The notes under the pieces were generated by a model. That model made no database searches. It worked only from the letters and a program-made list of their open reading frames with translations, and had not been told where the DNA came from. 64,000 bases of DNA, from NCBI GenBank assembly GCA_947588955.1, contig CANPYX010000002.1:1-64000 (forward strand), written 5' to 3'. This DNA comes from an uncultured Oscillospiraceae bacterium. Lineage in GTDB: Bacteria > Bacillota > Clostridia > Oscillospirales > Oscillospiraceae. A program made the position numbers and the translations under genes. Shown here one piece after another: positions 1 to 7,837 of this stretch. Within the stretch, counting starts at the first letter, position 1, and every line of letters begins with the position of its first letter.

Positions 1-1
1 T

Positions 2-250
2 GAGCAATTGGTTACCTTAATATACCAGTACGCCCAATTCAAGGGCGTGGTGAAGCCGAATACCGGCAACATCAACACATTTACCGATGCGGACAAGGTG
101 AGCAACTACGCGAAAGAGGCAATGGCGTGGGCGATCGGCGCCGGGATCGTCTCAGGACAGGGCGACAACACCCTGAACCCCACCGGCAGCACCACCCGCG
201 CACAAACCGCCGTAATCCTCATGAAGCTCTGCGACTATATGGCGAAATAA
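2..250 (+). CDS. SLH-domain surface protein, C-terminal fragment (5' end outside window)
   Basis: Only the last 82 codons are present; the frame is open from base 2 and ends at TAA 248-250. The peptide is the third S-layer-homology module: it contains YAKEAMAWAIGAGIVSG and ends LNPTG-TTRAQTAVILMKLCDYMAK. SLH modules anchor proteins non-covalently to pyruvylated secondary cell-wall polysaccharide, so the protein should be exported and surface-bound. It is nearly the same peptide as the C-terminus of the large SLH protein ending at 44198, with DNA similarity obvious by eye, so the two are paralogues in one genome. A strong terminator follows. What the N-terminal part does cannot be seen. Confidence 0.9.
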   Translation, partial: EQLVTLIYQYAQFKGVVKPNTGNINTFTDADKVSNYAKEAMAWAIGAGIVSGQGDNTLNPTGSTTRAQTAVILMKLCDYMAK

Positions 251-274
251 AAAGCAATAACCCACAAAAACATT

Positions 275-315
275 CCCGCGGGACGGCAACAAGCCGTCCC
301 GCGGGAGGTTTTATG
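275..315 (+). terminator. Rho-independent terminator after SLH gene
   Basis: A perfect 12-bp GC-rich stem (CCCGCGGGACGG at 275-286 with its complement at 294-305) has a 7-nt loop and is followed by AGGTTTTATG. It lies 25 bases after the SLH stop codon. Confidence 0.85.
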
Positions 316-373
316 TAACCGGAATGCTGTTAAATGCAATGAAATAGATTATTTTGCGAGTTTTTAACCGACA

Positions 374-1231
374 TCATGCATCTTGCCATAACGATTCATC
401 AAGCATGTCCATACATTGATCAAGCTGCTGACTCGAAATTCTTGGTTTGTATGTACCTTCAAGCATTACTTTTGAAGCGAGATTCATTACATCTGCCACG
501 CCCTCGTATACTTCCGGAACAACATGCGTATATATTCCTAGTGTTGTACGAATGTCCTTGTGTCCCAGAAGATTTTTTACTACATTTGGCTTGACATCCT
601 GTTCCAAAAGCATCGATGCGTAAGTGTGGCGATACCGATGTAGGTTTAAATGGAACTCATCAAGCTCGTGACGGTGCAAGAAATGAAGATAAGATGCTCG
701 AAAGCCGCTATATGTACGCATGGAATAAGTTTGCGTACTGGGAAAGACGAATCCTGCCATTGTAAGCAACTTCTTGCCGTTTTTCATTGTAGAAAGATAC
801 TTCATCCATTGCTTTAAGCTGTCAAGGACAACATCAGGAGCTATAATAGTCCTTTTTGAAGTGTTTGTTTTTGTTCTTCCTATGATATTAGTAGTCTTTA
901 CAACCTTGCCTTCTTCGTTAAACTCCATATTTTGCGTTATAGCCTGACGTATGGTGATGGTCTTTGCCTGAAAATCGATGTGGCTCCACTGTAGGGCTAA
1001 GACCTCTCCAATCCTCATGCCGGTAAACATGAGCATCATGACTACTGGCTTGATAACAGGTTCATTTTCCAATGCCAACAAAATTTTTTCACGCAGCTCA
1101 ATAGGAATAACTTTTTCTTCTTCCTCAGCCGGGCATCGTTCTTGTCGAGGAATCTTGGTGTTACGGGCAGGATTGCTAGCTACAACGCCAACCTCAATAG
1201 CATAATCATATGATATGTATGAAAAGGGGCG
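374..1231 (-). pseudogene. Tyrosine recombinase/phage integrase, 5'-truncated
   Basis: The catalytic domain of a tyrosine recombinase is complete: Arg in TGMRIGEVLALQW, Lys in GRTKTNTSKRTI, the H-x-x-R-H box as HRYRHTYAS, His in LLGHKDIRTT and the nucleophile Tyr in GIYTHV. Such enzymes excise and integrate mobile elements by strand exchange. A possible TTG start at 1081 has no good ribosome site. The frame stays open to 1231 and encodes the typical linker VASNPARNTKIPRQE, then meets TAA at 1232-1234. The N-terminal arm- and core-binding domains (roughly 120-150 residues in relatives) are absent, so I read it as a broken gene. The stretch is clearly richer in A+T than its surroundings, as expected for acquired DNA, and it lies beside a tRNA cluster, a common integration target. 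Whether a short catalytic-only protein is made is unknown. Confidence 0.75.
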
Positions 1232-1323
1232 TTATAGTTAGATAATGTGGCGTTCATAGAGTTTAAAATGAAACTGACTTTTTTGAATTTCCAAAAATGA
1301 CGCTAAAATTTTAAAATTTAGTG

Positions 1324-1352
1324 TTGACAATTTGGACCACCTTTAGTATAAT
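1324..1352 (+). promoter_or_regulatory. Consensus sigma-A promoter of the tRNA operon
   Basis: TTGACA at 1324-1329 and TATAAT at 1347-1352 are separated by exactly 17 bases, a full match to the vegetative consensus. It lies 78 bases before tRNA-Asp; the leader 1360-1429 contains short GC-rich inverted repeats. Bases 1235-1323 are AT-rich and hold nothing I recognise. Confidence 0.88.
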
Positions 1353-1429
1353 AGCTGTTGCCGCTGAAAGAGCGGCAGAGGGAGATAGGGGAGCGCAGCT
1401 CATTAGAGTATCTGCCTCTCATCCCATGT

Positions 1430-1506
<77 letters not shown>

Positions 1507-1509
1507 TTT

Positions 1510-1585
<76 letters not shown>

Positions 1586-1588
1586 TTT

Positions 1589-1661
1589 GCGGCCTTAGCT
1601 CATCTGGTAGAGCGCCACCTTGCCAAGGTGGAGGTAGCGAGTTCGAGCCTCGTAGGCCGCT
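1589..1661 (+). tRNA. tRNA-Gly (GCC)
   Basis: Acceptor stem GCGGCCT/AGGCCGC is perfect; the anticodon loop CTTGCCA gives GCC. The discriminator is T at 1661 and CCA is not encoded, unlike the two tRNAs before it. Confidence 0.95.
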
Positions 1662-1739
1662 CTTGAGACGGGGGCGTTCATCGCCCCCGATCTCATACCG
1701 GAACATTTTTCCCGGTGAGCGCATACAATATTATCAGAC

Positions 1740-1811
1740 GGCGACATAGCCAAGTGGTAAGGCAAGGGTCTGCAAAACCCTGATTCCCCAGTTCAAGTCT
1801 GGGTGTCGCCT
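1740..1811 (+). tRNA. tRNA-Cys (GCA)
   Basis: Acceptor stem GGCGACA/TGTCGCC, anticodon loop CTGCAAA giving GCA, discriminator T, no encoded CCA. The 78-base gap from tRNA-Gly holds a hairpin (GGGGGCG-TTCAT-CGCCCCC, about 1667-1689) without a T-run, probably a processing signal rather than a terminator. Confidence 0.95.
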
Positions 1812-1818
1812 CTCTCCT

Positions 1819-1863
1819 CCCCTTTACTGAAAAGCAAGCTTTTCGGTAAAGGGGTTTTTTTGC
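1819..1863 (+). terminator. Terminator of tRNA operon
   Basis: A 16-bp stem (CCCCTTTACTGAAAAG at 1819-1834 with 1839-1854, one G-T wobble) has a CAAG loop and runs into nine or more T residues. Confidence 0.92.
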
Positions 1864-1914
1864 CCTTTTTCGTAAGAGCGTTATTTAAGAAACGTTTAAG
1901 ATGATAAAAATCCG

Positions 1915-1972
1915 TTGACAGGGCGATATAAGGGTAGTATAACTGTATTAACACAGCTAATACACTTAATAC
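1915..1972 (+). promoter_or_regulatory. Promoter and likely GntR operator of the ABC transporter operon
   Basis: TTGACA (1915-1920), 17 bases, TATAAC (1938-1943). Over the expected start site lies an inverted repeat GTATTA (1945-1950)-N7-TAATAC (1958-1963), and a further TTAATAC half-site at 1966-1972. YtrA-type GntR proteins repress their own operons through such dyads, so this is the probable operator of the regulator encoded just downstream. That assignment is inferred from position. Confidence 0.75.
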
Positions 1973-1988
1973 GGAAGGAGGCGGTGTG

Positions 1989-2354
1989 ATGCTCCAGCTC
2001 AATTACAGGGACAGCCGTCCGATATATGAGCAGGTCAGGGACGGACTGCGGCGGCTCATCATAACCGACGTGATCCCGGCGGGGGACAAGCTGCCGTCGG
2101 TGCGGGCGCTTTCCAGCTCCCTTGCAATCAACCCAAACACCATACAGCGGGCTTACGAGGCGCTGGAGGCGGAGGGCTACGCCTACACGGTCCCCGGCAA
2201 GGGAAGCTTCGCGGCTCTGCCCACGGACGTGAACGCCAGGCGGCGGGAGGAGCTTTTGGAGCGGTTCGACGCCATTGTCCAGGAGCTCAGATACCTGGGC
2301 GTAAAGCCGCCGGAGCTTGCGGCGCGCATGGAAAGGGAGGAGGAAAAGGAATGA
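1989..2354 (+). CDS. YtrA-type GntR transcriptional repressor
   Basis: A 121-residue protein with an N-terminal winged helix-turn-helix of the GntR type: PIYEQVRDGLRRLI, then LPSVRALSSSLAINPNTIQ and RAYEALEAEGYAY. The short C-terminal helical tail (residues 80-121) is what defines the YtrA subfamily, in which no large effector domain is present and dimerisation is by this tail. It should repress its own operon, encoding the ABC transporter downstream, and release it on an envelope or antibiotic signal by analogy with Bacillus ytrABCDEF. ATG 1989 is preferred over GTG 1986 because AAGGAGG at 1975-1981 then sits 7 bases away. Its stop overlaps the next start (ATGA). Confidence 0.9.
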   Translation: MLQLNYRDSRPIYEQVRDGLRRLIITDVIPAGDKLPSVRALSSSLAINPNTIQRAYEALEAEGYAYTVPGKGSFAALPTDVNARRREELLERFDAIVQELRYLGVKPPELAARMEREEEKE

Positions 2355-3253
2355 TTGAGGTCAAAAACGTGGTAAAGAGCTTTGACGGGTTCCGCGCCCT
2401 GGACGGGCTCACCATGACGGTGCCCAATGGGGCGATATACGGCCTTGTGGGACCCAACGGCGCGGGAAAGTCCACCATACTCCGTCACCTGTGCGGGGCG
2501 TACAGGCAGGACTCCGGTGAGATAACCCTGGAGGGGGCGCCAATATACGAAAACCCCGCTGTGAAGCGGCGGATCGCGGCGATACCCGACGAGGTATATT
2601 ACTTCGGATCGTCCTCAACACAGGACATGATGAGGTTTTACAAGGGGCTTTACCCCGCCTTTGACGGCGAGCGGTACAGCAAGCTGAGAGAGGCGTTCCC
2701 GGAGGTAGACGAGAAGCGCCCCATCAGGAGGCTCTCAAAGGGTATGCAGAAGCAGTCGGCGTTCTGGCTGGCGCTGTCATGCAGGCCAGACTATTTGCTC
2801 CTTGACGAGCCTGTAGACGGGCTGGACCCGGTGATGCGCCGGCAGGTGTGGTCCATACTCATGGGGGACGTGACGGAGTACGGGACGACGGTGCTTGTAT
2901 CCTCCCACAACCTGCGGGAGCTGGAGGACGTGTGCGACCACGTGGGGATACTGAGCCACGGGAGGGTGGCGCTGGAGAGGTCGCTCTCGGAGCTTCAGGG
3001 CGGAATCGTGAAGCTCCAGATAGCCTTCAATTCCTCAAATCCCCCGGCTCTGCCGGAGGGGTTGAAGGTGCTCCACACCTCCAATTTGGGAAGGATCTAC
3101 ACCTACATAGTCCGCGGCGGCGCGGAGGAGGTAAAGGGGCGCTTCGCGGCGCTGGAGCCGCTTTTTATGGAGGCTCTGCCACTGACGCTGGAGGAGATAT
3201 TTATTTACGAGATGGGAGGCGAGGATTATGCAGTCCGAGACATCGTTCTTTGA
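2351..3253 (+). CDS. ABC transporter ATP-binding protein (YtrB-like)
   Basis: A 300-residue ABC ATPase. Walker A is GPNGAGKST (about residues 34-42), the signature is unusual but recognisable as RRLSKGMQKQ, Walker B is YLLLDEPVDGLD and the switch histidine lies in VLVSSHNLRELE. Residues after about 215 form a C-terminal extension typical of exporters of the ABC-2 type. It should power the membrane protein encoded next. It starts within the stop of the GntR gene and runs 26 bases into the permease gene, so the three are translationally coupled. The substrate is unknown. Confidence 0.92.
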   Translation: MIEVKNVVKSFDGFRALDGLTMTVPNGAIYGLVGPNGAGKSTILRHLCGAYRQDSGEITLEGAPIYENPAVKRRIAAIPDEVYYFGSSSTQDMMRFYKGLYPAFDGERYSKLREAFPEVDEKRPIRRLSKGMQKQSAFWLALSCRPDYLLLDEPVDGLDPVMRRQVWSILMGDVTEYGTTVLVSSHNLRELEDVCDHVGILSHGRVALERSLSELQGGIVKLQIAFNSSNPPALPEGLKVLHTSNLGRIYTYIVRGGAEEVKGRFAALEPLFMEALPLTLEEIFIYEMGGEDYAVRDIVL

Positions 3254-5141
3254 CGGTACCCTTTTTAAAAAGAATGTGACCCGCTACTGGCCGATTTGGG
3301 CGGCGTACCTGGTGATTTGGCTTTTCATAATGCCGATATATCTTATGATGTCGGATTTCAACGGTCAGAGCGTGTTCGTCAACGACGTTACCGACCTTAT
3401 GAACGCTCACCCGTATTTTTCCGTCGTCCTGGCGGTGTTTTCGGCGATGGCGGTTCTGAGCCACCTGTATTCCCAACGCTCGGCGAATTTCTTCGGCTCC
3501 CTGCCGGTGAGGCGGGAGGGGATATTCCTCACCCAGTATCTCTCAGGTCTGGCGTTCAACTGGCTGCCGAATATCATCGTGGCGCTCTTAACTATGCTGG
3601 TGGGTATAGTCAAATACGCCTCCGCCGGCACAGTGGCGACCGTGACGCTCGTATGGCTGGCTGAGGGGTGCGGGGTATATTTCTTCTTCTACACCTTCGC
3701 CTTCCTGTGCGGAATGTTCACAGGTCACATACTGGCCTTGCCGGTGTTCTATACGGTGTTCAACTGCATTGCCGTGGCTCTCTATATGCTGCTTGAGACG
3801 GTGTTCAGGAGGTTTTATTACGGCTTTATCGGCTTCCCGGATTCGGTGGGCCGGGCGGTGGATTGGCTCACACCTACCACAAAGCTGACGGGCCTTACGC
3901 CCTCGTCATTCATAGACTACTCCCTCACAGACAGCAGCCGCTTGAGAACATACGGCTGGGAGGTGCTGGGGATATACATGGGCGCGGGGCTTTTGATGCT
4001 GGTCCTGGCATACCTTCTCTACCGCCATCGCCGGCTTGAGAGCGCCGGCGACGTGGTGGCGGTGCGCTGGATGCGTCCGGTGTTCAAGTACGGCGTTGCG
4101 GTGTGTGCGGGTCTGTTCCTTGGGTATCTTACCGGTGATATACTGGACGGCGACTCGATGTATGTATCCGTTGTCGCCTGGAGCGTTGCGGGGTGCTTTT
4201 TGGCGCAGATGATGCTTGACAAGACCTTCAGGGTGTTCAAAAAGTGGAAGGGGCCCGTGTTCACGGGGCTTGCCATGACGGCGGCGCTGTGTGTGGTGCT
4301 CTTTGACCTGACGGGATTTGAAAGCTGGCTTCCCGACGCGTCGGAGCTTGACAGCGTGGAAATAGAGAGCTTCGGCTATCAGCTTTACGACTCGGGCGAG
4401 TGGAACGGACTCATACTGACGACGCCGGAGCAGATGGAATACGCCGTAACGATACATAAGTGGGCGCTGGAAAACAGGAACGGGGACGGCAGACCCGCCG
4501 ACGAAAATATGAACTATCGCGTAACGTACAAGTCGGGGCTTATCAAGCACGAGAGGTCATACAGCATACCGCTCTACAAGGCTGACGTTGACAAGCCGGG
4601 CACCGCTTCCTGGGCAGCGGAGAAATTATTTGAGGACCGGGAGCTCTACTGGAGCACTTACGGCTTTGACAGGCTGGAGGAGTACATAGCCTCCGGCGGG
4701 CGGGAAATCAGATTCAGCTACAATTACGAGATGGAGAAATACGACCGCGAGGAGACGGAGCTCAATGACCCGGAGCTGCAGTACGGTTATTTCGACGATA
4801 ACAACTCCATCGAATTTCACAGCTTTGAGAACATAAGGAACGTTCTGGATGCCATTAAGGAGGACTTCTTCGCGGGACGTGCGGGTATCCGCCAGGTAGG
4901 ACGCGAGTACACCTGGCCTGAGCGGTGCAGGTCCATCGACATCACATGGACCGAGTACGCGCCTCTCAGCCTCTTTGATGGCCTTGAGGGACCGTCAAAT
5001 ACCCGCAGGAGCGAATACCGCAACATCATGATCACGATCACCCCGGAGGCGACAAAAACCCTGGAGGCGATATGGAACGCCCTCCCGGAGGAATTAGGCG
5101 CATGGGGCTACGACACGCCGGACAGCATTGTAAACAATTGA
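3228..5141 (+). CDS. ABC-2-type membrane permease with large extracytoplasmic region
   Basis: 637 residues. The N-terminal 60% is membrane protein: hydrophobic segments are visible around residues 20-42 (WPIWAAYLVIWLFIMPIYLM), 65-85, 105-130, 140-165, 170-195, 245-265, 285-305, 315-330 and 345-360. From about residue 370 the chain becomes polar and acidic (ESWLPDASELDSVE onwards, some 265 residues) and is probably a soluble extracytoplasmic domain. It pairs with the overlapping ATPase gene. Permeases of YtrA-controlled operons often act in peptide or antibiotic resistance; for this protein that is inference only. The large tail is not one I can assign to a family. A strong terminator follows. 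Confidence 0.8.
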   Translation: MQSETSFFDGTLFKKNVTRYWPIWAAYLVIWLFIMPIYLMMSDFNGQSVFVNDVTDLMNAHPYFSVVLAVFSAMAVLSHLYSQRSANFFGSLPVRREGIFLTQYLSGLAFNWLPNIIVALLTMLVGIVKYASAGTVATVTLVWLAEGCGVYFFFYTFAFLCGMFTGHILALPVFYTVFNCIAVALYMLLETVFRRFYYGFIGFPDSVGRAVDWLTPTTKLTGLTPSSFIDYSLTDSSRLRTYGWEVLGIYMGAGLLMLVLAYLLYRHRRLESAGDVVAVRWMRPVFKYGVAVCAGLFLGYLTGDILDGDSMYVSVVAWSVAGCFLAQMMLDKTFRVFKKWKGPVFTGLAMTAALCVVLFDLTGFESWLPDASELDSVEIESFGYQLYDSGEWNGLILTTPEQMEYAVTIHKWALENRNGDGRPADENMNYRVTYKSGLIKHERSYSIPLYKADVDKPGTASWAAEKLFEDRELYWSTYGFDRLEEYIASGGREIRFSYNYEMEKYDREETELNDPELQYGYFDDNNSIEFHSFENIRNVLDAIKEDFFAGRAGIRQVGREYTWPERCRSIDITWTEYAPLSLFDGLEGPSNTRRSEYRNIMITITPEATKTLEAIWNALPEELGAWGYDTPDSIVNN

Positions 5142-5151
5142 TATTGCGGTA

Positions 5152-5188
5152 AAAAATAAAAGACCCGCGCCGCGGGTCTTTTATTTTT
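5152..5188. terminator. Terminator after ABC operon
   Basis: An almost perfect palindrome, A-rich arm then AAAAGACCCGCG meeting CGCGGGTCTTTT and a T-rich arm (5152-5169 with 5171-5188). It can terminate in either direction; here it ends the ABC operon. Confidence 0.9.
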
Positions 5189-5231
5189 GAGTGGAGTGTG
5201 GTATTATCGTAAAAAAGGGGTGAGCGATGTG

Positions 5232-5906
5232 GTGAATATGGACAGGGCGGAATACCGTGCCGCTTTGTGTGAGGGTGTTAACGAGGAGGCGCTGGTGGGG
5301 ACGTTTGACGCGTGCCGCGCGGCGCTTGAGGAGGCAAAGGGCAGGGGAGAGCTCTATACCGGCGGGGTGTTCCACTACAGGTCCATGCTATTTGCGTATC
5401 TTGAGTATCTTACGGACGGACGGCTTACCGAGACGGAGCTGCGGGACACGCCGGAGAGGTGGTTTTCCGCGCTTGCGCCGTTTTTGAAGCTCTGGCCGGA
5501 GCGGGACGGTGACAGGCATTGGGCGTACATGCTGCCGGTGTTCTGGTTCGACGAGCCGAAGGGGTACGGTCATTTTGCCCGCGCTCTACCGCCGGAGAAG
5601 CGGTGCGGGAGGATTGCGGAGCTCTACCCGGACAAGGCAATGAGCTACATATGCCATCACCAGGCCATAGTCAGGGAGGGGCTACTGACAGGGGACAGGT
5701 ATCAGTTCATATCTGTCCATGAGAACATCCTTTTCTCCTACTTTGAGACGCCCCGGGACAGGGAGAGGGTGAACATAAGGCGCGCCGGCGGGCGCTCAAT
5801 AGAGGCGGAAAAATGGGCGGCGGAGGACCCGGACAGCCACTTTAAGCGATTTCCAGAGTCCCCCGATGAGAATTTCCACATTATCGAGACTGTAATTGAG
5901 GTGTGA
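5232..5906 (+). CDS. Conserved hypothetical protein
   Basis: About 224 residues, soluble, acidic, with no signal peptide or membrane segment and no motif I recognise. It is rich in Trp, Tyr and His (for example KLWPERDGDRHWAYMLPVFW and AMSYICHHQAIVREGL), and ends ENFHIIETVIEV. The frame is open back into the preceding terminator, so the start must be one of GTG 5229, GTG 5232 or ATG 5238. GGGGTGA at 5217-5223 best fits the two GTG codons. It ends four bases before the oxidoreductase gene and is probably cotranscribed with it, which hints at a role in the same sugar-related metabolism, but the function is unknown. Confidence 0.65.
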   Translation: MNMDRAEYRAALCEGVNEEALVGTFDACRAALEEAKGRGELYTGGVFHYRSMLFAYLEYLTDGRLTETELRDTPERWFSALAPFLKLWPERDGDRHWAYMLPVFWFDEPKGYGHFARALPPEKRCGRIAELYPDKAMSYICHHQAIVREGLLTGDRYQFISVHENILFSYFETPRDRERVNIRRAGGRSIEAEKWAAEDPDSHFKRFPESPDENFHIIETVIEV

Positions 5907-5910
5907 CAAT

Positions 5911-6978
5911 ATGAGAAAGTTGTCGTTCTCTATAGTGGGCTCAGGCTGGAGGGCCATGTTTTACGTAAGGGCGGCGCGCAGGTTCCCGGAGTATTTTCAG
6001 CTGAAAAACGTGCTGTGCAGGTCAGTTGAGAAGGCGATTGCGCTCCGCGCGGAGGGGATACCGGCGGTACTTACCGAGGCGGAAATCGACGCGGAAAGAC
6101 CGGACTTTATCGTTGTGGCGGTGGAGAAGGGCGCGAACTTTGCCGTCACGAAGCGGTGGCTTGAAAAGGGGTACCCTGTTTTGGCGGAGACTCCGGCGGG
6201 GTGTGAGATCGGGGAGCTGGAGGAGCTGTGGAGACTGCGCCTCAGCGGGGCCAAGCTGGCGGTGGCGGAGCAGTATTTCCGATACCCACTTATCGCCGCC
6301 GGACTGCGGGAGGTGAATAGCGGAAAAATAGGGGAGCCGGACTGCGTGACGCTGTCGCTGTGCCACGACTACCATGCCGCATCGGTGATAAGGCGGATGC
6401 TGATGCTGGAAAAGGGCAGGCTTCACGACTTCTCTGTTGTGGGCAAGGTGGTTGAATATCCGGTGGAGCGGACTGACTCCAGATATGGTCCAATCACGGA
6501 CGGCTCGGTACAGCAAAGCGGCAGGGTGATGGCGGAGCTGGATTTTGACAACGGCAAGCGGGCGTTTTACGACTTTGACGGTATCCAGTACCACACCTTC
6601 ATACGCGGTCGGCATATCGACCTGCGGGGCACCGCCGGTCAGTGGATGGATACGGCGGTGAGGTATTCGGATAATACCCACACGCCGCGGCTTATCAAGC
6701 TCCGCGCGCAGGCGATACCGGGGTATGAGCACATGATGACGCCGGAGCTCCAGGGCATAGGCGGGCAGTGGAGCCCCTTCGTCCACATGGAGAACGCCCA
6801 GGACGATTACGCCGTCTCCACACTTATGGCGGATATGGCGGACTTCATTTACCTTGGAAGGGAGGGCTACCCCCTACGGGAGGCGCTGGAGGACGCGTAT
6901 ACGTGGCTGCTGCTTGGTAAGGCGCTGGAGGAACCGGGTAAGGTGATATGCTCCGGAAAGAGGCCCTGGAGCGAATAG
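5911..6978 (+). CDS. Gfo/Idh/MocA-family NAD(P)-dependent oxidoreductase
   Basis: A 355-residue protein. The N-terminal Rossmann fold begins SIVGSGWRAMFYVRAARRFPE, a G-x-G-x2-x type dinucleotide site, and continues with VAVEKGANFAVTKRWLEKGYPVLAETP, which corresponds to the family's EKP motif with Lys replaced by Thr (AETP). The C-terminal half is the alpha/beta substrate domain. Members oxidise sugars, inositols or related polyols. ATG 5911 is chosen because GAGGTG at 5898-5903 precedes it. The loss of the EKP lysine, which in this family contacts cofactor and substrate, makes catalysis as a classical dehydrogenase uncertain. It is paired with the unknown gene upstream. Confidence 0.82.
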   Translation: MRKLSFSIVGSGWRAMFYVRAARRFPEYFQLKNVLCRSVEKAIALRAEGIPAVLTEAEIDAERPDFIVVAVEKGANFAVTKRWLEKGYPVLAETPAGCEIGELEELWRLRLSGAKLAVAEQYFRYPLIAAGLREVNSGKIGEPDCVTLSLCHDYHAASVIRRMLMLEKGRLHDFSVVGKVVEYPVERTDSRYGPITDGSVQQSGRVMAELDFDNGKRAFYDFDGIQYHTFIRGRHIDLRGTAGQWMDTAVRYSDNTHTPRLIKLRAQAIPGYEHMMTPELQGIGGQWSPFVHMENAQDDYAVSTLMADMADFIYLGREGYPLREALEDAYTWLLLGKALEEPGKVICSGKRPWSE

Positions 6979-6993
6979 GATCACAGCCTGTAA

Positions 6994-7034
6994 AAAGAAA
7001 CGGCGGAGAGGCGTAGGCCTTTCCGCTGTTTTTA
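6994..7034. terminator. Bidirectional terminator between convergent genes
   Basis: AACGGCGGA (6999-7007) pairs with TCCGCTGTT (7022-7030) and is flanked by an A-run on one side and a T-run on the other, between the convergent oxidoreductase and kinase genes. Confidence 0.75.
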
Positions 7035-7604
7035 TGTGTCGATAACCATATCCGCGCGGGAGTAGAGGGAGGTTTCCTCAATGTAGGCGTTTTCCATTGG
7101 TATCCATTTTGAGATAAAATCGGGAACGCGCGAGGGGGCGCGGGCTTGAAGGCGCCGGAGCTGTACCTCCGGCGTTGTCCGGAGGGCGATTTTGAGGGTG
7201 TAAAAGCCGCAAAGGTCCGGGTGAAGGGAGTAGGAGCCCTCCACTATGTTTATTTTACTGATTTTGTGCTCCACAGGCGGCTCCAGTGAAAGGGACGAGC
7301 AGTCAAAGCGGCGGGTGACAGGTCCTTCGCCGCGGGAAATGGGAAGGAGCACCTCCCGCGTGAGGCGTTCCCGGTCCATGTTACCTCCGGGCGCGGAAAG
7401 ACGCTGTGCCGTGCGCTTATCGGGAGGCAGAAAGTAGTCGTCGGCGTGGTAAAGCTCGGCGTCGTAAGCCTCCGAGAGGGCGTGCCCCAGAGTTGACTTC
7501 CCCGAGGCGCACATGCCGTCGATACCGATAATTACGGGAGCGGAGGCGCGAATAAGGCGCTCCACAGCGTCGAATACGGGTGAAAAAACGGATGGGGTAT
7601 CCAT
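7032..7604 (-). CDS. Uridine-kinase-like P-loop kinase
   Basis: A 190-residue P-loop kinase. Walker A is GIDGMCASGKST (residues 27-38); YHADDYFLPPDKR follows, matching the DDFY-type substrate motif of uridine kinases and phosphoribulokinases. A LID-type basic stretch is LRRLQARAP. Uridine kinases phosphorylate uridine or cytidine for pyrimidine salvage; the subfamily is commonly annotated as such, but the exact substrate is not proven. It ends at TAA 7034-7032. The start codon lies one base after the stop of the small upstream gene, so the two are cotranscribed. Confidence 0.8.
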   Translation of the reverse strand: MDTPSVFSPVFDAVERLIRASAPVIIGIDGMCASGKSTLGHALSEAYDAELYHADDYFLPPDKRTAQRLSAPGGNMDRERLTREVLLPISRGEGPVTRRFDCSSLSLEPPVEHKISKINIVEGSYSLHPDLCGFYTLKIALRTTPEVQLRRLQARAPSRVPDFISKWIPMENAYIEETSLYSRADMVIDT

Positions 7605-7605
7605 A

Positions 7606-7824
7606 TCACCACTCCCGCTTTATATCGCTTTCGCTTATGCCGTAGGCTTTGGTGAACTCGTCGATGTCTCTCTGCCCGCGGATGAGCATAACCTCAGTGA
7701 AGCGGCCTGTGGAGGGGTCCTTGAAGCCCGCCACCTGCTCGCCGGTGCATATGCTGGAACGGATGGTGGGTATCCTGCCCGCCATATCAAGGCGCGGCTT
7801 GGGCGCCCTTTTTTTGAAAATCAT
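7606..7824 (-). CDS. Small conserved hypothetical protein (72 aa)
   Basis: 72 residues, beginning MIFKKRAPKPRLDMAGRI and containing the block IRSSICTGEQVAGFKD and the segment VMLIRGQRDIDEFTKAYGI. It resembles a family of short Clostridia proteins I have seen only as hypothetical. The start ATG at 7824 is preceded by an AAGGGGG ribosome site. It lies between the Suv3-like helicase gene and the kinase gene on the same strand, probably in one transcript. The single Cys and the basic N-terminus suggest a small soluble, perhaps nucleic-acid-binding protein, but no function is supported. Confidence 0.75.
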   Translation of the reverse strand: MIFKKRAPKPRLDMAGRIPTIRSSICTGEQVAGFKDPSTGRFTEVMLIRGQRDIDEFTKAYGISESDIKREW

Positions 7825-7837
7825 GAATTTGTCCCCC

